Below are positions 1 through 6,386 of a DNA stretch of 16,951 nucleotides, one piece after another. The DNA comes from Thermoleophilia bacterium (GTDB lineage: Bacteria > Actinomycetota > Thermoleophilia > Gaiellales > JAICJC01), in assembly GCA_025928435.1 (NCBI GenBank), contig JAICJM010000076.1, positions 1 through 16,951 on the forward strand, read 5' to 3'. How positions within the stretch are numbered: position 1 is the first letter of the stretch; each line of letters begins with the position of its first letter. The notes beneath the pieces are model-generated. The model made no database searches. It saw nothing but the letters and a program-made list of their open reading frames with translations, and was not told where the DNA came from. Made by a program: the position numbers and the translations under genes.

Positions 1-110
1 ACTGGGACACGGACGACATCGCCGACATCGGCCGCAACATCCCCGAGGCCTGGCACCGCAAGGTCTTCCACGACAACGCGATGGAGCTCTTCGGCTGGAA
101 CGGCGGCTGA
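1..110 (+). CDS. Amidohydrolase family protein, C-terminal end only
   Basis: Only the last 35 codons lie in the window, read from base 3 to the TGA at 108-110. The visible peptide includes WHRKVFHDNAMELFGW. This resembles the end of amidohydrolase-2 (ACMSD-like, TIM-barrel metal-dependent hydrolase or decarboxylase) proteins, where a closing helix carries a 'K-I-x-x-x-N-A-x-x-L-Y/F-G' pattern. The catalytic part is outside the window, so no substrate can be proposed. Its stop overlaps the frame of the following Rieske gene, which suggests one operon. The family call rests on this short motif only. Confidence 0.6.
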   Translation, partial: WDTDDIADIGRNIPEAWHRKVFHDNAMELFGWNGG

Positions 111-148
111 CACCGGTCGGCGAGCTCGAGCGGTTCCCGCACCGGAGC

Positions 149-469
149 ATGACCGTGGTGCAGGCGGGCCGGATCGAGGTCGGCATCGTCCGCTGGGACG
201 GGGACCAAATCTACGCCCTTCGCAACGTGTGCCCGCATGCCGGCGGGCCGGTGTGCGAGGGGCGCCTCGGCCCGCGCATCGTCGCGTCGGCCGCCGACCC
301 GCTCGACCTCGGCGTGGACGAGGCGTGCCCGGCGGTGACGTGCGCGTGGCACGGCTGGGAGTTCGACGCGCGCGACGGGCGGGCCCTCGCCCCCGGCTCG
401 CGCATGCGGGTGCGGACGTACCCGGCCGTGGTCGAGGACGGCACCGTGCTGGTCGACCTCGGCAGGTGA
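149..469 (+). CDS. Rieske [2Fe-2S] ferredoxin-like protein
   Basis: A small soluble Rieske protein of 106 aa from this ATG. The cluster motifs are C28-P-H30 (CPHAGGPVC) and C65-A-W-H68 (CAWHGWEFD), the C-x-H ... C-x2-H ligand set. Such proteins carry electrons to ring-hydroxylating oxygenases or form part of other redox enzymes. The 34 residues between the two ligand pairs are more than in the shortest ferredoxins, so there is an extra loop. The start is uncertain. The same frame stays open upstream and reads V-G-E-L-E-R-F-P-H-R-S before this Met, which looks like the usual first strand of the fold. The only plausible upstream start is CTG at 107-109, overlapping the previous stop as CTGA; that would give 120 aa. 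Function is probably linked to the amidohydrolase gene before it, as in aromatic or heterocycle breakdown, but this is inference. Confidence 0.85.
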   Translation: MTVVQAGRIEVGIVRWDGDQIYALRNVCPHAGGPVCEGRLGPRIVASAADPLDLGVDEACPAVTCAWHGWEFDARDGRALAPGSRMRVRTYPAVVEDGTVLVDLGR

Positions 470-496
470 ATAAAAGGGGTCTGACCCCGTTTATTC
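468..496. terminator. Hairpin between convergent genes, possible bidirectional terminator (REP-like palindrome, copy 1)
   Basis: A 29-base inverted repeat with arms 468-481 and 483-496 around a central T at 482. Thirteen of 14 pairs match; the one mismatch is A475 against G489. The inner core is GGGGTCTGACCCC and the outer arms are GAATAAA and TTTATTC. It overlaps the TGA of the Rieske gene (467-469) and the TAA of cydB (491-493), so both transcripts end in it. The A/T-rich outer arms give a short U-rich run on both strands, which fits a two-way terminator. The core also recurs elsewhere in the window. Confidence 0.6.
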
Positions 497-1705
497 ATGC
501 GGCTGTACTTCCGGGGCGATCAGGGCCGCGGCCCCCAGGACGGCGAACCCGACGAGGGCCGCGACGCCGATCGCGTGTGCCCAGGCCGCGTCGGCGACCG
601 TGAGGAAGCCGAGGGTGACCACGAGGCAGGCGACCGCTCCCCGCGCGGCCCTGGCGCCCGCGACAGGCGGGCCCGCCCCCGGGTGCGCATCGGCGGCGGA
701 CTCGCCCGGGTGGAGCTGGCCGGCGAGCGTGAGCCGGAAGAGCACCACGAGCGAGGGGAAGAGGATGATGCCGCCGGCGATCACCGCCACGACGACCGCG
801 ATCAGCGTGTCGCGCGGCGCGGCGGCGTGCTCGATCGTGTAGCCGGGGAGCAGGTCGGGCGCCTGCGCGAGCGCCCATCCGGCGATCACGGCGGCCACGG
901 CGAGCGCCGCTGTATAGCGGGCCGGTTCGTAGCGGCGGCGGCGCACGAGGCCGAGGGTCGCAAGGCCCGCGACCGCCGAGACGACGAGCGCGGGCAGCGC
1001 CCGGCCGAAGACGAGCTCGTGGTAGGTGTGGTGCGCGTCGCTTCGCAGCGCGACCAGGCCGGCCACCGCCGCGACGCCCGCGACGGCGCCCGAGACGAGC
1101 GCCCGGGCCCGGAACCGCTCGGCCAGACCCGCCTCGCCGCGGCGGACGGCGTCGCCGCTCAGGAACACGGCGGCGAGGTATGCGCTGAACGCGACCGCGA
1201 TCAGGCCGATCGTGATCGAGAGCGGGTTCCACCAGCTCGTCACCAGGTCGCCGGCGGCGTTCCCGACGGGAACGCGACCGCCCGCGATCGCTCCCACCGC
1301 CATCCCGAGCGCGAACGGCGCCAGGATCGAGGAGACCGAGAGCACGGTCTCGACCGTCCGTTGCTCCCGCGCCGTGCGCGTGCCCGACCGCAGCGCGTAC
1401 GCCCCGCCGCGCAGGATGATCCCGATCGCGGCCAGGAAGAACGGGATCGACAGCGTCGAGGCGATCGAGGCGAACACATGCGGGTACGCCGTCCACAGGA
1501 CGGTGATCACGAAGATCAGCCAGACGTGGTTCGCCTCCCACACGGGGCCCATCGCATGGTGGGCGTGGTCGCGGATCCGCTGTGCCGGCGCGCCCCGCCC
1601 GGCCAGGAGCTGCCACAGGCCGGCGCCGAAGTCCGCGCCGCCGAGCACGACGTAGAAGACGAGCCCGGTGAGCACGAAGGCGATCGGCAGCGTGTCGAGC
1701 ACCAT
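491..1705 (-). CDS. cydB: Cytochrome bd ubiquinol oxidase subunit II
   Basis: A 404-aa multi-span membrane protein and the partner of CydA in the bd-type quinol oxidase. That enzyme reduces O2 to water with electrons from quinol in the cytoplasmic membrane. The N-terminus carries the family pattern F-Y-V-V-L-G-G-A-D-F-G-A-G (about residues 17-29), followed by E-A-N-H-V-W-L-I-F near residue 58. Eight or nine hydrophobic segments follow. The start is ATG at 1705-1703, sharing one base with the TGA of cydA (TGATG), so translation is coupled. The frame stays open upstream to 1864 but that part lies inside cydA and is not credible as protein. An Ala/Gly/His/Pro-rich hydrophilic loop lies before the last two segments. 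No cydDC exporter genes are visible nearby. Confidence 0.95.
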   Translation of the reverse strand: MVLDTLPIAFVLTGLVFYVVLGGADFGAGLWQLLAGRGAPAQRIRDHAHHAMGPVWEANHVWLIFVITVLWTAYPHVFASIASTLSIPFFLAAIGIILRGGAYALRSGTRTAREQRTVETVLSVSSILAPFALGMAVGAIAGGRVPVGNAAGDLVTSWWNPLSITIGLIAVAFSAYLAAVFLSGDAVRRGEAGLAERFRARALVSGAVAGVAAVAGLVALRSDAHHTYHELVFGRALPALVVSAVAGLATLGLVRRRRYEPARYTAALAVAAVIAGWALAQAPDLLPGYTIEHAAAPRDTLIAVVVAVIAGGIILFPSLVVLFRLTLAGQLHPGESAADAHPGAGPPVAGARAARGAVACLVVTLGFLTVADAAWAHAIGVAALVGFAVLGAAALIAPEVQPHE

Positions 1706-3033
1706 CAGGCGTCCTCCATCGGGACGCGGGAGAGGCGCACCAGCACCCAGCCGACGCCGATCGCGAGCGCCAGATAGACCGTCGCGAGCGTCCCGTACCC
1801 GACCGGGATCCCGCTCGCGCCGGTTACCGCCTGCGACGTGCGCATGACGTGGTAGACGACCCACGGCTGGCGCCCCACCTCGGTCGTCACCCAGCCGCTG
1901 ATCAGCGCGACGACCGAGAGCGGTCCCGCCAGCACGAGCGCGCGGTAGAACCAGGGCGAGTCGGGCAGCCGCCGCCGGCGCACGCGCACGTAGACGACGA
2001 CGAGCGCCAGCGCGAAGAGCAGCGTGCCGATCCCGACCATCGTCTGGAACGCGAAGCGCACGACGTTCACGGGCGGCCGGTCGGCGGGCGGCACCGTGTC
2101 GAGGCCGCGGACCTCGGCGTTCGGGTCGTGGTAGGCCAGCAGCGAGAGCATGTCGGGGATCGGGATCCCGTACTTCACCTCACCGTGCTCGTAGTAGCCG
2201 AGGATGTGCTCCTCCGCTCCCCGCTCCGTGTGGCCGACGCCCTCGAACGCCGCCAGCTTGATCGGCTGGTTCCCGGCCACGACGCGGCCGTTCCAGTCGC
2301 CGACCGGGGCCTGCACGATCGAGGCGACGACGGCGAGCGAGAGCGGGATCACGAGCGCCGTCCGCTCGTAGCGGCCGAAGCTCCCCCGCAGCCGCCGGAC
2401 GGCGTACGCGGCGGCGACCAGGAAGCCCGTGACCATGTAGCCGGCGACGTACATGTGCACCAGCTCGTGCCAGAAGTTCGTGTTCAGGAAGAGCGCGCGT
2501 ACCGGATTGACGTCGACCGCCCGGCCGTGCACGAGCCGGAAGCCCTCCGGGTGGTTCATCCAGCCGTTCACCGCGATCACCATGAGCGAGCCCGTGACCC
2601 CGGCGATCACGATCGGGATGCCGCTCGCCAGGTGCAGCCGCGGCGGGAGCCGGTCCCACCCGTAGGCGTAGATCCCGATGAAGATCGCCTCCAGGAAGAA
2701 CGAGAAGCCCTCGATCGCGAAGCCGAGCCCGAACACGCTCCCGAACACCGCCGTGAACTGCGGCCACAGGAGGCCCATCTCGAACGAGAGCACCGTGCCG
2801 GTGACGACGCCGGCGGCGAACAGGGCCAGCATCACCCGCGTCCACCGCCGCGCCAGCGTGAGGTAGACCGGGTCGCCCGTGCGCATGTGCAGCCACTCCG
2901 AGATCAGCACCATGGCGGGGAAGGCGATGCCGAAGCAGACGAGCGGGATGTGCACGGCGAACGAGAGCGCCTGCATCTGCCGTGCCTCCAGCAGGTAGCG
3001 CTGCGCCTCCGCGCCTGTGGCGAGCTCGATCAC
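1705..3033 (-). CDS. cydA: Cytochrome bd ubiquinol oxidase subunit I
   Basis: A 442-aa membrane subunit carrying the three hemes and the quinol site. By comparison with E. coli CydA, likely ligands are H28 (high-spin heme), H193 in ELVHMYVAGYM and M332 in FAFQTMVGIG (heme b558), and E385 in GWVTTEVGRQPW (heme d region). E108 and E115 in IEGFSFFLEAIF match the conserved proton-path glutamates. The Q-loop has QPIKLAAFE, with K259 and E264 at the spacing of the known quinol-site pair. Total length is well below E. coli CydA, so this is a short Q-loop type. The start is GTG at 3033-3031 with no good ribosome binding site. A weak -10-like TACAAC (minus strand, 3047-3042) would make the mRNA nearly leaderless. 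cydB follows with a one-base overlap. Confidence 0.95.
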   Translation of the reverse strand: MIELATGAEAQRYLLEARQMQALSFAVHIPLVCFGIAFPAMVLISEWLHMRTGDPVYLTLARRWTRVMLALFAAGVVTGTVLSFEMGLLWPQFTAVFGSVFGLGFAIEGFSFFLEAIFIGIYAYGWDRLPPRLHLASGIPIVIAGVTGSLMVIAVNGWMNHPEGFRLVHGRAVDVNPVRALFLNTNFWHELVHMYVAGYMVTGFLVAAAYAVRRLRGSFGRYERTALVIPLSLAVVASIVQAPVGDWNGRVVAGNQPIKLAAFEGVGHTERGAEEHILGYYEHGEVKYGIPIPDMLSLLAYHDPNAEVRGLDTVPPADRPPVNVVRFAFQTMVGIGTLLFALALVVVYVRVRRRRLPDSPWFYRALVLAGPLSVVALISGWVTTEVGRQPWVVYHVMRTSQAVTGASGIPVGYGTLATVYLALAIGVGWVLVRLSRVPMEDA

Positions 3034-3046
3034 GCCTGGAAGTTGT

Positions 3047-3099
3047 ACCCGCGAAGCGGGTGGGGACTGTCCCCGGTGTGCCGGGGACTGTCCCCGGTT
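3047..3099. repeat. Composite palindromic element: three tandem hairpins (REP/BIME-like, copies 2a and 2b)
   Basis: Three hairpins lie side by side. ACCCGC-GAA-GCGGGT spans 3047-3061. GGGGACTGTCCCC spans 3062-3074, and the same core spans 3083-3095, extended to a perfect 17-base palindrome CCGGGGACTGTCCCCGG at 3081-3097. The two cores are 21 bases apart. The segment between them, CCCCGG-TGTG-CCGGGG (3071-3086), is itself a perfect inverted repeat, so alternative foldings compete. It sits between the divergent cydA and dehydrogenase genes. It may be a repeat-derived element, a transcription insulator or a protein-binding array. Confidence 0.7.
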
Positions 3100-3116
3100 G
3101 TCGCTCGCGGCTTCTG

Positions 3117-3135
3117 ATTGGGTAGACCAATGGTC
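3117..3135. promoter_or_regulatory. Candidate operator for the GntR/HutC regulator
   Basis: This segment contains the perfect palindrome GACCA-A-TGGTC (3125-3135) and the overlapping half-site TAGACCA (3123-3129). TAGACCA matches one half of the TGGTCTAGACCA-type sites bound by HutC-subfamily GntR regulators such as DasR. A further inverted half-site GGTCTA lies at 3174-3179, inside the candidate promoter. The operon downstream encodes a HutC-type regulator, so autoregulation is plausible. Binding is inferred from pattern only. Confidence 0.4.
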
Positions 3136-3154
3136 CGGACTCGCCGTGGACTAC

Positions 3155-3183
3155 TTGACTTCGTTTCGAAAAAGGTCTATGCC
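3155..3183 (+). promoter_or_regulatory. Candidate sigma-70-type promoter for the catabolic operon
   Basis: TTGACT at 3155-3160 (5 of 6 to the -35 consensus) is followed after exactly 17 bases by TATGCC at 3178-3183 (weak -10). Transcription would begin near 3190, only a few bases before the ATG at 3195, giving a leaderless or almost leaderless mRNA. This agrees with the absence of a ribosome binding site there. The A/T-rich stretch 3160-3180 stands out from the surrounding GC-rich DNA. Confidence 0.45.
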
Positions 3184-3194
3184 TCTCCTCGCAC

Positions 3195-4643
3195 ATGCCG
3201 CCCGACGACGGACACGGCCGGCGGGACTACGACGTCGTCGTCGTGGGTGGCGGCGTGGTCGGGTGCGCGATCGCGTGGCGGCTCTCCTTCACGACCGCGC
3301 GGGTCGCGCTCGTCGAGGCGGCGCACGACGTCGGCGAGGGCGCCTCGAAGGGGAACACCGGCATCGCGACGTGCGGGGCCGACTGCGCGCCGGGCACGCT
3401 CGAGGCCGAGCTCGTCACCGCCTCGAGCCCGCGCTGGGAGTCCGTGTGCGCGTCGCTCGACACGCCCTGGCGCCGGATCGGCACCCTCGCGGTGGCCATG
3501 ACGGCGAAGGAGGAGAGCGGCCTGGGCCACCTGCGCGACCAGGCGCTCGCGAACGGCTGCCGGGCCGAGCTCGTCTCCGGCGACGAGGCGCGCGCGCTCG
3601 AGCCGCTGATCTCCGCCAGGGCCCGGGCGGCGGTGCACATCCCCGACGACGGCATCGTCGACTCGCTGCGGCTGACGATCGGCTACGCCGAGCTCGCGGC
3701 CCGAAACGGCGTGGACGTGCTCACGGGTACGCCGGTCGCGGGGTTCGAGCGTGAGGGCGGCCGCATCGCCGCCGTGCGGGCGGCCCGCGGCCGCCTGACG
3801 GCCGGGTTCGTCGTGAACGCGGCCGGGCTCGAGGCCGGCCGCATCTCGGCCCTGGCCGGCGGCGATGAGTTCGAGATGTGGCCACGTCAGGGCCAGTACT
3901 GGTTGCTCGACCGCGAGCTGGGCGGCCGGTTCGCGAAGATCGTCGGCGGCGTGCCGACCGAGGTCACGCGCGGCATCTACTGCGTCCCGACGACGAACGG
4001 CTCGCTGCTGCTGGGGCCGACCGCGGTCGACTCGGAGTACCCGGGGCAGAGGGCCGTCGACGCCGGCACGCTGGACTCGGTGTTCGCGGCCGCCCAGCGG
4101 CTCGTGCCGTCGGTCCGCCGCGAGCAGGCGATCAAGCTCTTTGCCGCCAACCGGCCGGCCTCCGATCCCGTCTACCGCGTCGGCCCGGACTCGCGCGTCC
4201 CGAACCTGATCCATGCTGCGGGGATCCGCTCGACGGGCGTCTCGTCGTCGCCGGCGACGGCAGACCTCGTCCACTCGCTGCTCGCCGACGCGGGGGCGCC
4301 GGTCGGCGTCGAGGACGCGTCGGCCGAGGACGCGCTGGCGCCGCTGCCGCGGCTCCTGGGCCATCCCGATCCGGAAGAGCTGCTCGACCTCGACCCGCGC
4401 TACGGCCAGGTGGTGTGCGCCTGCGAGCAGGTCACGGCCGCCGAGATCGCCGCCGCCTGCGCGATGCGGGTGCCGCCCCGCTCGCTCGACGCCCTGCGCA
4501 AGCGCACCCGCGCCGCCGGCGGCCGGTGCCAGGGGACGGTGTGCCTCGCCGGCGTGTCGTTCCTGCTCAGCCTGCACATGGACATGCAGCCGTGGGAGAT
4601 CCCGGTGGGCGAGCCCGAGGCCACGCTGGGGGTGGCGTCGTGA
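3195..4643 (+). CDS. GlpA-like FAD-dependent dehydrogenase with C-terminal BFD [2Fe-2S] domain
   Basis: A 482-aa protein of the DAO/GlpA fold. Residues 13-41 form the FAD-binding Rossmann motif (VVVVGGGVVG, with E41 closing strand 2). The C-terminal domain (about 402-455) has C408-x-C410 in VVCACEQVTAAEI and C445-x4-C450 in RCQGTVC. These are the four cysteines of the BFD-like [2Fe-2S] domain, as in E. coli GlpA. The family oxidises glycerol 3-phosphate or related alpha-hydroxy or amino compounds and passes electrons to a partner flavoprotein. It is the first gene of an operon; its stop overlaps the next start as GTGA. The kinase downstream resembles GlpK, so a phosphorylated polyol-like substrate is likely, though the FAD-proximal segment (KGNTGIATCG) differs from GlpA. 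No ribosome binding site precedes the ATG. Amino-acid or opine oxidase activity is an alternative. Confidence 0.85.
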   Translation: MPPDDGHGRRDYDVVVVGGGVVGCAIAWRLSFTTARVALVEAAHDVGEGASKGNTGIATCGADCAPGTLEAELVTASSPRWESVCASLDTPWRRIGTLAVAMTAKEESGLGHLRDQALANGCRAELVSGDEARALEPLISARARAAVHIPDDGIVDSLRLTIGYAELAARNGVDVLTGTPVAGFEREGGRIAAVRAARGRLTAGFVVNAAGLEAGRISALAGGDEFEMWPRQGQYWLLDRELGGRFAKIVGGVPTEVTRGIYCVPTTNGSLLLGPTAVDSEYPGQRAVDAGTLDSVFAAAQRLVPSVRREQAIKLFAANRPASDPVYRVGPDSRVPNLIHAAGIRSTGVSSSPATADLVHSLLADAGAPVGVEDASAEDALAPLPRLLGHPDPEELLDLDPRYGQVVCACEQVTAAEIAAACAMRVPPRSLDALRKRTRAAGGRCQGTVCLAGVSFLLSLHMDMQPWEIPVGEPEATLGVAS

Positions 4644-5431
4644 CCGTCGCGATCGTCGGCGCCGGCATCACCGGCCTCGCCTGCGCCGCAGCGCTGGGGA
4701 CCGACGAGCGGGTCGAGGTGTTCGACCGCATTCCCGTCCCCGGCGGGGTGCACGGCTGGCGGGCGTCCGAAACGATTGCGGCGCATCGGGCCGCGGCCCG
4801 CGCGGGCGTGACGATGCGGCTCGGCGTCACCGCCGTACGCTGGGAGGGCGACCGCCTCGTGGCGGTCGGCCCCGGGGGCGTCCACCGCCTGTCCGCCGCG
4901 GCGCTGGTCGTCGCCGCCGGGACACGGCCACGCACGCGGGCGGAGCTGGGCATCGCCGGCGGCCGGCCGGCGGGCGTCGTGCCGGCGCCGGTCGCGTGCC
5001 ACCTGGCAGAGAACGGCCTTCTCGTCGGCCGCCGGCCGTGCGTCGTCGGCGGCGGAGACTGGGCCGCTCGCGCCTGCCATGAGCTGCTCGTCGCGGGCGC
5101 CGACGGGGTCACGGTGCTCGCGCCCCACGGCCTCCTGCACCCGGCCCCCGTCGGCGTCCGCGTCGTCGCGGGCGCGGCGCCGACCGCGGTCGAGGGCGGC
5201 CCGCGGGTGACGGCGCTCCTGGCGGGCGACGAGCGGATCGACTGCGACGCGGTCGTGCTGGCCCACGGCCTCGTGCCGCTTCGCAACGTCGACGGCGCGG
5301 TCTGGGAGGCGCCCGGCGTCGTGTACGCGCAACCGCTGACCGATCCCGCCACGGTCGCCGGCGCCCGTGAGGCGGGCGTGCGGGCCGCGGCCGAGATCCG
5401 CGCCCTGCTCGCACGGGAGGCGGCTGCATGA
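4640..5431 (+). CDS. Compact FAD/NAD(P)-type oxidoreductase, GlpB-like partner subunit
   Basis: A 263-aa flavoprotein starting at GTG 4640, which overlaps the previous stop by four bases (GTGA). A G-rich segment upstream could serve as a ribosome binding site. It has two dinucleotide-binding motifs: AIVGAGITG (residues 4-12, FAD) with an acidic strand end VEVFDR and the following PVPGG, and CVVGGGDWAARAC in the middle (second nucleotide). The family relays electrons between a GlpA-like subunit and quinone or NAD. It is much shorter than the roughly 400 residues usual for such partner subunits, and no CxxC redox-active disulfide is present. Position between the GlpA-like gene and a small third gene resembles the A-B-C order of GlpABC and of the opine or hydroxyproline dehydrogenases. 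Direction of electron flow is not evident. Confidence 0.8.
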   Translation: MTVAIVGAGITGLACAAALGTDERVEVFDRIPVPGGVHGWRASETIAAHRAAARAGVTMRLGVTAVRWEGDRLVAVGPGGVHRLSAAALVVAAGTRPRTRAELGIAGGRPAGVVPAPVACHLAENGLLVGRRPCVVGGGDWAARACHELLVAGADGVTVLAPHGLLHPAPVGVRVVAGAAPTAVEGGPRVTALLAGDERIDCDAVVLAHGLVPLRNVDGAVWEAPGVVYAQPLTDPATVAGAREAGVRAAAEIRALLAREAAA

Positions 5432-5646
5432 GGGTCAGCTCGCCGATCGGCGACCTGCCGTTCGAGGTCGAGGCCGTCCACATCGAGGGCCGCGAGCTCG
5501 TCGTCGAGGGTCGCCTGGGGGCGTGGGGCTCGCGCATCCACGTCGGCCCGGAGGACGTGCCCATGCTCGCCCGGGCCCTGCGCGTGCCGCTTGCCGCCGT
5601 CGCCGCCGCGGGCCTGGCCGCATACCTCGTCGGGAGGCGCGGATGA
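5428..5646 (+). CDS. Small protein with C-terminal hydrophobic segment, unknown family
   Basis: A 72-aa protein I do not recognise. The start ATG overlaps the previous stop (ATGA) and has a strong ribosome binding site GGGAGG (5415-5420) seven bases upstream. Residues 1-40 are predicted beta-rich, alternating charged and hydrophobic (FEVEAVHIEGRELVVEGRL). Residues about 53-68 form a short hydrophobic Ala/Leu/Val helix ending in G-R-R-G, compatible with a tail anchor. It contains no cysteine, so it is not an iron-sulfur subunit and differs from DUF1667 proteins found in comparable glp loci. Its place as third member of the dehydrogenase set suggests, by analogy with GlpC, a role in membrane attachment. 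The analogy is positional only. Confidence 0.65.
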   Translation: MRVSSPIGDLPFEVEAVHIEGRELVVEGRLGAWGSRIHVGPEDVPMLARALRVPLAAVAAAGLAAYLVGRRG

Positions 5647-6359
5647 GCCGCCCGGCCCGCTACCTCCAGGTGCGCGACTCGATCGAGCGCCGCATCGAGG
5701 ACGCCGGCCTGAAGGCGGGCGACCGCCTGCCGACGGAGCGCGAGCTGGCTGGCGAGCTCGGCGTTGCCCGGCCGACCCTGCGGCGCTCGATGCAGCTGCT
5801 CGAGTCGGCCGGCGTGGTCGAGCGCCGTCAGGGGTCGGGCACCTATGTCGCCCAGCCGCGCGTGTCGATGGACATGCGCGTCCTGATGTCGTTCTCGCGC
5901 GGGATGCTCTCGGCAGGCCTGCGGCCGGGCGCGCGCATCCTCGTCTCCGAGCACGTGCCGGCCGACCGCGACCTCGCCCGCCTGTTCGAGCTGCGCACCG
6001 GCGAGTCGGTCTACCACCTCGAGCGGCTGCGCACCGCGAACGGGATGCCCGTCGCGCTCGAGCGCTCGTGGTTCCCCGACATCGTGGCGCCCGCGCTCGA
6101 CCACAAGGACCTCGAGACGCGCTCGATCTACGCGATCCTGGCCGAGGACTACGGCATCCGCCTGCGCCGGGCCGAGCAGGAGCTCGAGCCCGTCCGGGCC
6201 GAGGCGGACGCCGTGCGGCTGCTCGGCTGCCACATCGGAGAGCCGCTCATGCTGGTGCGCCGGCGGGCGTTCGACGAGACCGGCAAGCCGGTCGAGTACG
6301 CCGAGGACCGGTTCCTGGCCGGGCGGTCGCGGTTCCACTCGGAGGCGTTCGTCCCGTGA
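5643..6359 (+). CDS. GntR-family transcriptional regulator, HutC/UTRA subfamily
   Basis: A 238-aa regulator. The N-terminal winged helix-turn-helix (about residues 5-70) has the family pattern LPTERELAGELGVARPTLRR and the wing RRQGSGTYV. The rest is a UTRA ligand-binding domain (about 90-235), with the typical V-Y-H-L-E-R-L-R-T-A-N-G-M-P-V-A-L-E-R-S stretch and RSIYAILAEDYGI. HutC-type regulators usually repress a catabolic operon until its substrate or a phosphorylated intermediate binds. The ATG overlaps the previous stop (ATGA) and has GGGAGG (5632-5637) as ribosome binding site. Its location inside the operon implies control of these genes and itself, probably through the site near 3117-3135. 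Confidence 0.9.
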   Translation: MSRPARYLQVRDSIERRIEDAGLKAGDRLPTERELAGELGVARPTLRRSMQLLESAGVVERRQGSGTYVAQPRVSMDMRVLMSFSRGMLSAGLRPGARILVSEHVPADRDLARLFELRTGESVYHLERLRTANGMPVALERSWFPDIVAPALDHKDLETRSIYAILAEDYGIRLRRAEQELEPVRAEADAVRLLGCHIGEPLMLVRRRAFDETGKPVEYAEDRFLAGRSRFHSEAFVP

Positions 6360-6386
6360 GTCGTCCACGACGGAGAGGGGAGATAC

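Noticed and set aside
1706..1864. Upstream extension of cydB to an earlier start
   Set aside because: The added 53 residues lie within the cydA coding end and are Arg/Gly-rich. The ATG in the TGATG overlap gives the standard CydB N-terminus.
3062..3095. CRISPR-like repeat from the two identical palindromes
   Set aside because: There are only two copies, with an eight-base gap that is itself complementary to the repeats. No spacers or cas genes are present.
3179..3194. ATG at 3179 as start of the dehydrogenase
   Set aside because: It is not in the frame of the dehydrogenase; only the ATG at 3195 leads directly into the FAD-binding motif.
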